From an uncultured Alistipes sp. (GTDB lineage: Bacteria > Bacteroidota > Bacteroidia > Bacteroidales > Rikenellaceae): a stretch of 64,000 nt of DNA. The first letter of the stretch is position 1. Every line of letters starts with the position of its first letter. The stretch spans positions 15,330-79,329 of the forward strand of contig CAAGLB010000140.1 in NCBI GenBank assembly GCA_900770635.1, given 5' to 3'. The translations under genes and the position numbers were made by a program. Of the stretch, positions 8,079 to 15,242 are shown one piece after another. The notes under the pieces were generated by a model. That model searched no databases. It worked only from the letters and a program-made list of their open reading frames with translations, and was not told the origin of the DNA.

Positions 8079-9701
8079 ATGCTACACCGTTTTACTGCCG
8101 ACATATCGCATATCGAGCCTCCTCGATTGTTCACGTGGCCATTCCATTATGTGCCACACGAGTTGTCGTGCTTGGCAGCCAAGGAGGTACAACGCTATAT
8201 TGCCACTCGCCCCGAGTGGAGCGAGGAGATTGCTCGTGGCAAGATGTTCGGAGTGCTTGTGGTTGAGGACTCGGCTGGCGAATTGGGCTTTTTGGCAGCA
8301 TTCTCGGGCAACCTCGATGGGCAAAATGTACACGAATATTTCGTGCCACCGATATATGATATGTTGCAGCCTGGCGACTTCTTTCGTCGTGGCGAGGCTG
8401 AGATTTCGGCTATCAACCGCACTATTAAGGAGCGTGAGTCAGGCGAGGAGTATCAGTCGGCAAAGGCGGCGTTAGAGAGGGCAACATGTGATGCTGAGCA
8501 TGCTCTTAGCGAGCTTAAGGCACAACTAAAGGAGCGCAAGGCAGAGCGTGATAAGCGACGTGCCGAGGGCGAGGACTCCGAAACCCTAATCCTTGAGAGT
8601 CAGCGAGATAATGCCGAGCTACAGCGTCTAAAGCGTGCTATGCGTGATGTTGTTGCCGAGGCTTTAGAGCGCTACGATGGACTACATGCTGAGGTTGAGG
8701 CGCTTAAGCAGGAGCGCCAGCAACGCTCTTCAGAACTTCAGATGCAGCTATTTGCCGAGTTCCGCATACTCAATGCCCATGGCGAGGTGCGCAATCTTTG
8801 CGAGTTGTTTGCCCCTACGCCACAGCTTGTGCCACCTGCTGGTGCTGGCGAGTGTGCAGCGCCCAAGTTGTTGCAGTATGCCTATCTCAACCATCTGCGC
8901 CCCGTGGCTATGGCTGAGTTTTGGCAGGGCGCATCGCCCCGTGGCGAGGTACGCCACGACGGGGCCTTCTATCCCGCATGCAACGGCAAGTGTAAGCCTA
9001 TCTTGACGCACATGCTTGAGGGCTTGGCTGTTGAGCCTAACCCACTTACGCAGATTGTGCCCGCCGAGCCTAGCATACTATGGGAGGATAGCCACATCGT
9101 GGTCATAGATAAGCCATGTGGTATGCTCTCGGTAGATGGCAAGTCGGGTGTGCGCAGTGTCGAGCAGTGGGCACGAGAGCGCTATCCCGATATTTCGGGG
9201 CCTATGATAGTACACCGCCTCGACCAGTCGACATCGGGAATACTCCTTCTTGCTAAAGATAAGGCTACGCATAAGGCTATGCAAGAGCAGTTTGTAACAC
9301 GCACAGTGTCAAAGCAATATACGGCACTTCTCGACGGCGTTGTCGAGCCTAAGAGCGGTCGCATCGACCTGTGTATGAAGCTCGACTACGACAACCGCCC
9401 ACGTCAGATGGTTGCTTCCGACGGCAAGCGCTCGATCACGGAGTATCAGGTTATGGCAGTCGAGGATGGCCGCACCAGAGTAGCGTTCTATCCGCTCACT
9501 GGGCGCACACACCAGCTACGACTGCACTCTGCTCACCCTGAGGGACTTAACGCACCTATCGTTGGCGACGATATTTATGGTCATGAGCAACAACCCGACC
9601 TTGGCGAAGGTCACCGCCTCTGCCTTCACGCCTCCCGCCTCGAGTTCACGCACCCGCATACGCAGGAGCGTATCGTCATAGAGTCCGAGGCTGAGTTTTA
9701 G
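8079..9701 (+). CDS. RluA-family pseudouridine synthase with long N-terminal extension
   Basis: A 540-residue protein whose C-terminal 210 residues form an RluA-type catalytic domain that converts uridine to pseudouridine in RNA. Its catalytic Asp lies in HRLDQSTSGILL near residue 380, and GRTHQLRLHSAHPEGL is the second conserved block. The first 330 residues are not found in Escherichia coli RluA: a basic and aromatic N-terminal part, then a charged coiled coil at about 125-235, then GASPRGEVRHDGAFYPACNGKCKP-like sequence. This longer architecture is, to my knowledge, common in Bacteroidetes. The RNA target is unknown; 23S rRNA is likely. A repeat-rich region follows directly. Confidence 0.88.
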   Translation: MLHRFTADISHIEPPRLFTWPFHYVPHELSCLAAKEVQRYIATRPEWSEEIARGKMFGVLVVEDSAGELGFLAAFSGNLDGQNVHEYFVPPIYDMLQPGDFFRRGEAEISAINRTIKERESGEEYQSAKAALERATCDAEHALSELKAQLKERKAERDKRRAEGEDSETLILESQRDNAELQRLKRAMRDVVAEALERYDGLHAEVEALKQERQQRSSELQMQLFAEFRILNAHGEVRNLCELFAPTPQLVPPAGAGECAAPKLLQYAYLNHLRPVAMAEFWQGASPRGEVRHDGAFYPACNGKCKPILTHMLEGLAVEPNPLTQIVPAEPSILWEDSHIVVIDKPCGMLSVDGKSGVRSVEQWARERYPDISGPMIVHRLDQSTSGILLLAKDKATHKAMQEQFVTRTVSKQYTALLDGVVEPKSGRIDLCMKLDYDNRPRQMVASDGKRSITEYQVMAVEDGRTRVAFYPLTGRTHQLRLHSAHPEGLNAPIVGDDIYGHEQQPDLGEGHRLCLHASRLEFTHPHTQERIVIESEAEF

Positions 9702-9735
9702 ATTCCAGAAATAGAGTATCTTTGGAACATATTAA

Positions 9736-9804
9736 AATGAGTAATTAGTAATTAGTAATGAGTAGCAAAAAATACTACTAATTACTCTCTACTCATTACT
9801 CATT
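9736..9804. repeat. Imperfect inverted repeat of ATGAGTAAT/TTAGTAAT units
   Basis: The left arm (about 9736-9765) and right arm (about 9773-9804) are imperfect reverse complements built of short TAGTAAT/GAGTAAT words, separated by an A-rich loop. It could form a long AT-rich hairpin after the pseudouridine synthase gene. It is directly followed by a copy of the repeat seen near 17061. It could act as a transcript end for the plus strand, but it lacks a clear T-tract. Confidence 0.6.
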
Positions 9805-9805
9805 A

Positions 9806-9860
9806 AGTCCGTGCGAAGCATACCTTACTTTTCACTTTTCCCTTCTCACCTTTCACCTAA
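9806..9860 (-). repeat. Dispersed GTGAAAGGTGAGAAG repeat, inverted copy
   Basis: Read on the minus strand this begins AGGTGAAAGGTGAGAAG and ends in a short GTGC-type hairpin word (GGTATGCTTCGCACGG). It matches, with a few differences, the plus-strand sequence at about 17063-17113, so the two are inverted copies about 7.2 kb apart. Confidence 0.75.
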
Positions 9861-9891
9861 AAAAAGGTGTTGCAACGTCAGTTGCAACACC
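9859..9891 (-). terminator. Rho-independent terminator for the small winged-helix gene
   Basis: A perfect 11-bp stem (GGTGTTGCAAC at 9866-9876 with GTTGCAACACC at 9881-9891) and 4-base loop. On the minus strand it is followed by a run of seven T (9859-9865), 26 bp after the stop codon of the gene at 9918. Confidence 0.85.
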
Positions 9892-9917
9892 CTCACTCTA
9901 TGGCAATTTAGATTTGT

Positions 9918-10097
9918 TTACTTTGCTGGTGCCCACTTGCAGCGCACAGGCGACACGATAGCGCCCTCCTCCTTGAGTGCCTTCATAGCCTTGTCTACCT
10001 CCTTGCGGTCGATGCCGCTAAGCTCTGCGATTTTACCTGCGTTTAGAGGCTCACCTGCCTCAACCATTGTTGCCAATACTTTTGCTTTTGTCTCCAT
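9918..10097 (-). CDS. Small winged-helix DNA-binding protein (59 aa)
   Basis: Translating the minus strand from the ATG at 10097 gives 59 residues starting [18 protein letters not shown] and ending RCKWAPAK. The pattern of a helix, then [20 protein letters not shown], then [10 protein letters not shown] fits a minimal winged helix-turn-helix (MarR/ArsR-like fold) with recognition helix at about 29-42 and the wing at about 43-56. It lacks any ligand or dimerisation domain, so it may bind DNA as a bare domain or act with a partner. It lies 13 bp downstream of the Cys-motif gene at 10111 and has its own strong terminator, which supports it as a real gene despite its size. The target is unknown. 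Confidence 0.82.
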   Translation of the reverse strand: METKAKVLATMVEAGEPLNAGKIAELSGIDRKEVDKAMKALKEEGAIVSPVRCKWAPAK

Positions 10098-10110
10098 ATC
10101 TGTCTAATTT

Positions 10111-10311
10111 TTAATTGTTTCGTAATTCTAAAGTTATATCTAAATATTCGCGTCGTCCCTCGATGTAGTCGGCATAGAGCCTCTCTTCATCTCGCCCTCG
10201 TAGTATCGAGCACTTGCCACACATCTCGCAGCTAAGCAAGCATCGCCACTCGTTGAGCACATACTCACGCCTCTCATCGTGGGTCGAGTCCTTAATGCTC
10301 GGGGCTTTCAT
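10111..10311 (-). CDS. Small Cys-motif protein of unknown function (66 aa)
   Basis: A 66-residue protein, MKAPSIKDSTHDERREYV to the end RREYLDITLELRNN. It has a CxxCxxC motif (SCEMCGKC, about residues 29-36), followed by SILRGRDEERLYADYIEGRR. I believe similar short proteins occur across Bacteroidales but know of no function. The three cysteines could bind zinc or contribute to an iron-sulfur site. The ATG at 10311 is preferred to an open extension up to 10380, which is lysine- and AT-rich and reads like leader sequence. It is probably cotranscribed with the winged-helix gene 13 bp downstream, so a DNA-binding or redox-sensing pair is possible; that is inference. Confidence 0.65.
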   Translation of the reverse strand: MKAPSIKDSTHDERREYVLNEWRCLLSCEMCGKCSILRGRDEERLYADYIEGRREYLDITLELRNN

Positions 10312-10403
10312 CTTTTGTTTTCTTTTCTTTTCCTGGTGCAAATATCGTGATAAAATTGTTACCCACCAAAAAATTGCCAACGGAAATAATTATATGGTTA
10401 TAA

Positions 10404-10589
10404 GCAGAACTGATAGAGGGCGATGATATTGTTCAGCTATCAGTGCCTGCGAGAAGCAGTATTGTGCAAGTAGGTTTTGCTGGAAAAAATTACGATTGGA
10501 AGATATATTACAAGATTCATCAACCTAACTCACAACTTACCAATCAAGAGAGAGGAACCATAGGTACAGCTTTTATATATTATTTTTAA
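10404..10589 (+). pseudogene. Open, start-less coding remnant
   Basis: The plus strand is open for 61 codons between stop codons at 10401 and 10587. The translation looks protein-like (ELIEGDDIVQLSVPARSSI, then GFAGKNYDWKIYYKIHQPN) but contains no ATG. Upstream and downstream sequence is AT-rich and noncoding. This may be the tail of a decayed gene. I cannot name the family, and chance cannot be excluded for an open stretch of this length. Confidence 0.3.
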
Positions 10590-10621
10590 AATATGTTATA
10601 TTATTGATAATCAGGCAATTT

Positions 10622-10630
10622 CCCCCCCCC
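10622..10630 (+). repeat. Homopolymeric C9 tract upstream of the lipoprotein promoter
   Basis: Nine consecutive C bases, followed within three bases by seven A. It sits about 46 bp upstream of the -7 element at 10676 and about 155 bp upstream of the BACON lipoprotein start. Such tracts can change length by slippage. Confidence 0.7.
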
Positions 10631-10675
10631 GCAAAAAAAGGAGGACATTTGTGTAAGAATTAGAAAAAGTTTTAC

Positions 10676-10683
10676 TAAATTTG
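10676..10683 (+). promoter_or_regulatory. -7 promoter element TAAATTTG
   Basis: Matches TAnnTTTG about 100 bp before the lipoprotein gene at 10785. A TTTG at 10648-10651 lies 24 bp upstream, a few bases further than the usual spacing. The rest of the 10312-10784 interval holds only the remnant frame and the C-tract. Confidence 0.45.
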
Positions 10684-10784
10684 TGATAACAAGGTCGCAT
10701 CAGTTGCTACTTTAAGGCGGGTTAGGATACTCGCTAGTGCTAAAACGAATTTATAAAACTTTCACAAAATAAATTTACTTTATC

Positions 10785-13436
10785 ATGGCTAAACATCTAC
10801 ATTTGATTTTTGCTCTATTGCTTTTTGGTGTTGCATGTGAGCAGCTTCCAGAAGAGGCAACAGGCGTTGTAAGTTTCGACAACGACACAGAGTTTATTAT
10901 GAATTTTGAGGCTCAGGGAGGTACAAAAAATGTCAAGTTTACAACTGACTCAAGTTGGACGTTGACAGCCTCTAACGAATGGATAACTCTCCCTAAATCG
11001 TCGGGTACGGCCTCAGAGGGCTCATTCTCTATATCTGTAGCGCTTAACGACTCATTAGAGGAGCGCAGAGGATATGTCGAGATGGTTACATCTATGGACA
11101 AATCATATCGTTTCGACATTGTTCAGGCGGCAGGTAAGCCTGCATTTACTGTTAATGGCAGTGGTGAGTATGAAGTGCTGGCAAGTGGTGGTAAAGTAAC
11201 AGTAAGCTTAGAGACTAATCTCGAGTATAATGTTGAGATTCCAAGTGCTGCTAAGTCGTGGATTACGCTCGCCGATACTCGTGCTATGCGTGAAGATACA
11301 TTAACATTTACTATTGCTGCAAACCAGACCTTTGAGGAGCGCAAGGCGAACATTAGCATTGTAGACGATAACAATAGTGTGTTGAAGACTATTATTATTA
11401 AACAGCAGCCTGAAGAGGAGCTCTTCGACTTGGGTCAGACAACTAAGTATAGCATAGACGAAAATGGCGGAGAGGTAAAGATTAGGGTCTCTACCAACCT
11501 CGAATATAGTGTTAATATCCAAAAAGATGCGCAGTCGTGGTTGAGTTTGGCTGATACCCGCACTGTGCGCACTGAAACCCTTGTGTTCACAGTCCAGCCT
11601 AACGATTCAATGTCGGAGCGTGTGGCAGCTGTTGATATATCAGTGTCTAATGGCAAAAACTACTCGTTAACCTTCACACAAAAGGCTATGCCCCTTCAGT
11701 TTACCATTGATAAGAGTTATATTAGCTTCGATAAGGAGGGTGGTGCTGCGGAGGTAACCGTAACAACTAATGTTGACTATACAATCACTATCGGCGACGA
11801 TGCTGCTTCGTGGCTATCATATAACGACACACGTGCAACAAGAAGCGATATGATTGTGTTTAACGCATCCCCTATTGAGGTGGGATATACTCGTACTGCC
11901 GATGTGGTATTCTCCGATATGTCGGGTAATGAGTTGGCAACACTAAATATTGAGCAGGACTCAAGCTACAAGCTGGCATATACAACCAACGACGGTCAGC
12001 CTGTTGATATCTACAAAACCGAAGGCTTCGGTGGTGAATACCTTGGCAATAAGTACGATAAAGAGTCTGGCTGTGGCTGGTTGCGCTTCTATGCCCCCAT
12101 TACAGCAATCCCAGATCAGGCATTTGCCCTTTGCGACAACCTTACAACCATTGAGATTCCTACAAGCGTAACAGCTATTGGCAGCAGCGCATTCTCAGGC
12201 TGTTCGGCAATGCAAGAGATAACCATTCCTGAGAGCGTAACGAAGGTTGGCGCCGATGCATTTGCAAATTGTACAGGTAAGGCTTACATAAATTGTAATA
12301 CAGACACAAATTGGTCAACTCACACAGAGCTATCATTCGAGAATGCTGGCTTTGACGAGGTGGTAATTGGCGATAATGTGGAGGTAATTGGATACTACGC
12401 ATTCAACACTGCAAAGTTAAATAAACTCACTATTGGAAAGAGTGTAAAGATAATTGGTGAATATGCATTTGCCAATAACTACTACCTTAAGCACCTTGTT
12501 ATTCCTGATAGTGTCACCTCAATTAAGTCTTGGGCATTCTACGGCTGTGCAAGTCTTACAAGCCTTACATTGGGTAGTGGCTTAACAACATTAGAAGACC
12601 CAGCTTTTGGTAGTGGTCTTGGTGGTTCTGCTTTGGAGTTGGTATATTGCAAGGCGGCTGTGCCTCCAACTGCAACGGGTACAATCTTCGCAAAGACATC
12701 TAATTTTGTAATATACGTACCAAAGGATTCGGGTAGAGACTACAAATCGTCAGCCGTTTGGAGCGAGTATGCAAGCTGCATGACACTCTATGACTTTGCC
12801 GAGGGTAAGGTTGACGATCCAGGCGTTGAGGCGCTTCCACGTGATAAATGGATTGGCGTTTGGGACGCTGAGTCGGCACAAATCATGACTATAGACAGCA
12901 ATAGCAATATATTGATTGAGGATAAGCCTTTGAAGTTTGACGTAACGATTGTTCCTCATCCATCATTTGATGAGGAGGTGCTTATTTATGGCTTATCAGC
13001 AACTAATCTTCCTGCTCGTGCCTATGTTGATGATAAAGGCGTTATCAACATGGTAAACGGTATGGCAGTGGGCACAGCCAATGCTAGTGGCTATACACCA
13101 ACTTGGCTAATATACTATGAAGTGAACGGCAATAGAGGTTTCACATCAGAGCAGCTAGTGTCATACACCTTTGCTATGAATGGTGACAGCGCAACAGCAA
13201 CACCAGCAACGCCAACACTTGATAGTGGTGCTAAGCTCAAGGTGCTCTCAACAGAGGTTTATGCGCTCAATTCTGCGGGCAATATATCTCTCTATGATGA
13301 TTTCCCAGTTACTTATCATGCTGGTAGCATCTCGCTTACACGCAGTGCAACACGTGCAAAGCAGAGTAGCGTTCAACCTACGGAGCTTCCTGTCTATTAT
13401 CTATCTAATCTCTTTGTAGATAACTCTTTCGAGTAG
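10785..13436 (+). CDS. Surface lipoprotein with four BACON domains and BspA-type leucine-rich repeats
   Basis: An 883-residue lipoprotein. The signal peptide ends in the lipobox LLFGVAC (Cys18). Four consecutive BACON-type Ig-like repeats follow (about residues 35-115, 118-205, 207-300 and 302-390), each with a strand pattern like EVTVTTNVDYTI followed by WLSL/WITL and a later RTxTLVFT-type strand. From about 405 to 640 come leucine-rich repeats of the BspA/LRR_5 type (for example TSVTAIGSSAFSGCSAMQEI, repeated with variation). The last 200 residues are a separate beta-rich domain. BACON domains are thought to bind glycans or mucin or to act as spacers, and BspA repeats mediate surface binding. 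It stands alone; expression may depend on the C-tract upstream. Adhesion or polysaccharide contact at the cell surface is the likely role. Confidence 0.88.
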   Translation: MAKHLHLIFALLLFGVACEQLPEEATGVVSFDNDTEFIMNFEAQGGTKNVKFTTDSSWTLTASNEWITLPKSSGTASEGSFSISVALNDSLEERRGYVEMVTSMDKSYRFDIVQAAGKPAFTVNGSGEYEVLASGGKVTVSLETNLEYNVEIPSAAKSWITLADTRAMREDTLTFTIAANQTFEERKANISIVDDNNSVLKTIIIKQQPEEELFDLGQTTKYSIDENGGEVKIRVSTNLEYSVNIQKDAQSWLSLADTRTVRTETLVFTVQPNDSMSERVAAVDISVSNGKNYSLTFTQKAMPLQFTIDKSYISFDKEGGAAEVTVTTNVDYTITIGDDAASWLSYNDTRATRSDMIVFNASPIEVGYTRTADVVFSDMSGNELATLNIEQDSSYKLAYTTNDGQPVDIYKTEGFGGEYLGNKYDKESGCGWLRFYAPITAIPDQAFALCDNLTTIEIPTSVTAIGSSAFSGCSAMQEITIPESVTKVGADAFANCTGKAYINCNTDTNWSTHTELSFENAGFDEVVIGDNVEVIGYYAFNTAKLNKLTIGKSVKIIGEYAFANNYYLKHLVIPDSVTSIKSWAFYGCASLTSLTLGSGLTTLEDPAFGSGLGGSALELVYCKAAVPPTATGTIFAKTSNFVIYVPKDSGRDYKSSAVWSEYASCMTLYDFAEGKVDDPGVEALPRDKWIGVWDAESAQIMTIDSNSNILIEDKPLKFDVTIVPHPSFDEEVLIYGLSATNLPARAYVDDKGVINMVNGMAVGTANASGYTPTWLIYYEVNGNRGFTSEQLVSYTFAMNGDSATATPATPTLDSGAKLKVLSTEVYALNSAGNISLYDDFPVTYHAGSISLTRSATRAKQSSVQPTELPVYYLSNLFVDNSFE

Positions 13437-13475
13437 TTTTATTTTAGAAGAGTGTAGATAAAACGCTCGGCAAAA

Positions 13476-13520
13476 TTTTCGTCGATGGGCTTTACTTTGC
13501 GTACTGCTCATCGACGAAAT
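13476..13520 (+). terminator. Hairpin after the lipoprotein gene
   Basis: A 12-bp inverted repeat (TTTTCGTCGATG at 13476-13487, CATCGACGAAAT at 13509-13520) with a 21-base loop, 40 bp after the stop at 13436. It is followed by ATTTTGTTAG, a poor T-tract, so it may be a weak terminator or a 3'-end stabiliser. Confidence 0.5.
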
Positions 13521-13557
13521 ATTTTGTTAGCGGCAATAGGTGCTTTATTATCACAAC

Positions 13558-13598
13558 AAAAAAATATAGGCTAACCCATTGGGTCAGCCTATATTTTT
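13558..13598. terminator. Bidirectional terminator between lipoprotein and ferredoxin genes
   Basis: Stem ATATAGGCT/AGCCTATAT extended by ACCC/GGGT around one mismatch and a 3-base loop, with an A-run on the left and a T-run on the right. It can end transcripts from both sides. Confidence 0.85.
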
Positions 13599-13614
13599 CT
13601 AAGACAAAATCTTA

Positions 13615-13785
13615 TTAAGCCTCAGGAGCGATAGCCTCTGATGGGCAAACGCCTGCGCAAGTACCGCAATCGATACACTTGCTAGGATCGATGCAATAGA
13701 TATCACCTGCTGAAATAGCCTCAACTGGGCACTCGTCGATACATGTACCACATGCAACGCAAGAATCTGAAATTTTGTAAGCCAT
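13615..13785 (-). CDS. Two-cluster [4Fe-4S] ferredoxin (56 aa)
   Basis: The minus strand from the ATG at 13785 encodes 56 residues, MAYKISDSCVACGTCIDECP followed by VEAISAGDIYCIDPSKC and ending APEA. It carries two CxxCxxCxxxCP motifs (CVACGTCIDECP and CIDCGTCAGVCP), the signature of bacterial 2[4Fe-4S] ferredoxins, which carry low-potential electrons in the cytoplasm for enzymes such as pyruvate:ferredoxin oxidoreductase or hydrogenase in anaerobes. The length matches clostridial-type ferredoxins. It has its own promoter element and terminator, so it appears monocistronic. Confidence 0.96.
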   Translation of the reverse strand: MAYKISDSCVACGTCIDECPVEAISAGDIYCIDPSKCIDCGTCAGVCPSEAIAPEA

Positions 13786-13828
13786 ATTACTTTATAGTTT
13801 TAATGAGTGTTTGCTCTGTTTTCAAATG

Positions 13829-13836
13829 CAAATATA
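13829..13836 (-). promoter_or_regulatory. -7 promoter element for the ferredoxin gene
   Basis: Reads TATATTTG on the minus strand, matching TAnnTTTG, 44 bp upstream of the ferredoxin ATG and just past the end of serS. Confidence 0.5.
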
Positions 13837-13860
13837 CAAATTATTTTACAAAATCAACAC

Positions 13861-15132
13861 CTATTTTATAAAATCGAAGCCTGTATAAGGAATTAATACC
13901 TCTGGAATGCGAATTCCCTCCTCAGTTTGATTGTTTTCGAGCAGTGCTGCTACGATACGTGGCAATGCAAGAGACGAGCCATTTAGTGTGTGGCACAACT
14001 GATTTTTGCGGTTCTCGTCACGATAACGTAGCTTAAGGCGGTTAGCCTGGAACGACTCGAAGTTCGATACCGACGACACCTCCAACCAGCGCTTCTGTGC
14101 CTCAGAGTATACCTCGAAGTCGTAGGTAAGTGCTGATGTGAACGACATGTCGCCACCACAGAGGCGCAAGATGCGGTATGGCAAGCCAAGCGATGCTACG
14201 ATGCTCTCAACGTGTGCTACCATAGCGTCAAGTGCCTCGTACGACTTGTCGGGATGTGCCACCTGCACGATCTCCACCTTGTCGAACTGGTGCAAGCGGT
14301 TAAGGCCTCGCACGTCCTTACCATAAGAGCCCGCCTCACGTCTAAAGCATGGGGTATATGCAGTCATCTTAACAGGAAGCTCGCTCTGCTCAAGGATAAC
14401 ATCACGGAAGATGTTTGTCACAGGTACCTCGGCAGTAGGCACAAGGTAGTAGCCATCGGCGGTTGCATGGTACATCTGACCCTCCTTGTCGGGTAGCTGA
14501 CCAGTGCCGAAGCCCGAAGCCTCGTTCACCATGATTGGTGGCTCAACCTCCTGATAACCAGCCTTTGTGTTGCAGTCGAGGAAGTAGTTGATGAGTGCTC
14601 GCTGCAATCGTGCGCCCTTGCCCTTGTATACTGGGAAGCCAGCGCCAGTGAGCTTAACGCCAAGGTCGAAGTCGATGATGTCGTACTTCTTGGCAAGCTC
14701 CCAGTGAGGAAGTGCCTCGCCAGGAATCTCGGTGTAGTTCTCTACGAGCTTAACCACAACATTATCCTCGGCTGTGCGACCCTCAGGCACGATGTCGGCA
14801 GGGAAGTTAGGGAGCTTAACGATCTCGTTCTGAAGCTCCTCAGCTACACGCTCCGACTCCTCCTTAAGCTCGTTTGAGCGTGTTTTTAGTGCTGCCACCT
14901 CCTGTTTTTTGAGCTCGGCCTCCTCCTTAAGACCCTTGCCCATAAGCATGCCAATCTGCTTTGCTGCCTGGTTCTGCTCGGCAAGACAGCTATCGAGCTC
15001 GTTCTGTAGAGCCTTACGCTTGTCGTCGAGAAGCTCGATTGTAGCGATTATTGGTGCGGCGTCCACACCCTTCTTTGCAAGGCGGCGGATAGCCTCCTCT
15101 TTATTCTCTCTTAGTTGCTTTAATGTAAGCAT
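13861..15132 (-). CDS. serS: Seryl-tRNA synthetase
   Basis: This cytoplasmic enzyme charges tRNA-Ser with serine. The 423-residue protein is of normal length. The N-terminal 110 residues form the long antiparallel coiled coil that binds the tRNA extra arm (LRENKEEAIRRLAKKG at the start). The class II catalytic core follows: PTAEVPVTNIFRD (motif 1 region and serine-binding TxE), CFRREAGSYGKDVRGLNRLHQFDKVE (motif 2) and GSSLALPRIVAALLENNQ (motif 3). It is divergent from the rlhA-like gene across a 110-bp region holding both promoters. Confidence 0.97.
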   Translation of the reverse strand: MLTLKQLRENKEEAIRRLAKKGVDAAPIIATIELLDDKRKALQNELDSCLAEQNQAAKQIGMLMGKGLKEEAELKKQEVAALKTRSNELKEESERVAEELQNEIVKLPNFPADIVPEGRTAEDNVVVKLVENYTEIPGEALPHWELAKKYDIIDFDLGVKLTGAGFPVYKGKGARLQRALINYFLDCNTKAGYQEVEPPIMVNEASGFGTGQLPDKEGQMYHATADGYYLVPTAEVPVTNIFRDVILEQSELPVKMTAYTPCFRREAGSYGKDVRGLNRLHQFDKVEIVQVAHPDKSYEALDAMVAHVESIVASLGLPYRILRLCGGDMSFTSALTYDFEVYSEAQKRWLEVSSVSNFESFQANRLKLRYRDENRKNQLCHTLNGSSLALPRIVAALLENNQTEEGIRIPEVLIPYTGFDFIK

Positions 15133-15162
15133 ATAATTTCGATAGATTTACGTTTCAACTCA

Positions 15163-15170
15163 CAAAGATA
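15163..15170 (-). promoter_or_regulatory. -7 promoter element for serS
   Basis: Reads TATCTTTG on the minus strand, 30 bp upstream of the serS start. Confidence 0.55.
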
Positions 15171-15214
15171 CAACAATATTAATTATATTGTACAGCGTAA
15201 CGCCAAATTTTTTG

Positions 15215-15222
15215 TATCTTTG
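15215..15222 (+). promoter_or_regulatory. -7 promoter element for the rlhA-like gene
   Basis: TATCTTTG on the plus strand, 20 bp before the ATG at 15243. It is divergent from, and 44 bp away from, the serS element. Confidence 0.55.
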
Positions 15223-15242
15223 TGCGTTAACCCTCGCAAGTG

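Noticed and set aside
9717..9724. TATCTTTG resembling a promoter after the pseudouridine synthase gene
   Set aside because: No plus-strand gene follows for 1 kb and the site is followed by repeats; not listed as a promoter because a chance match is likely.
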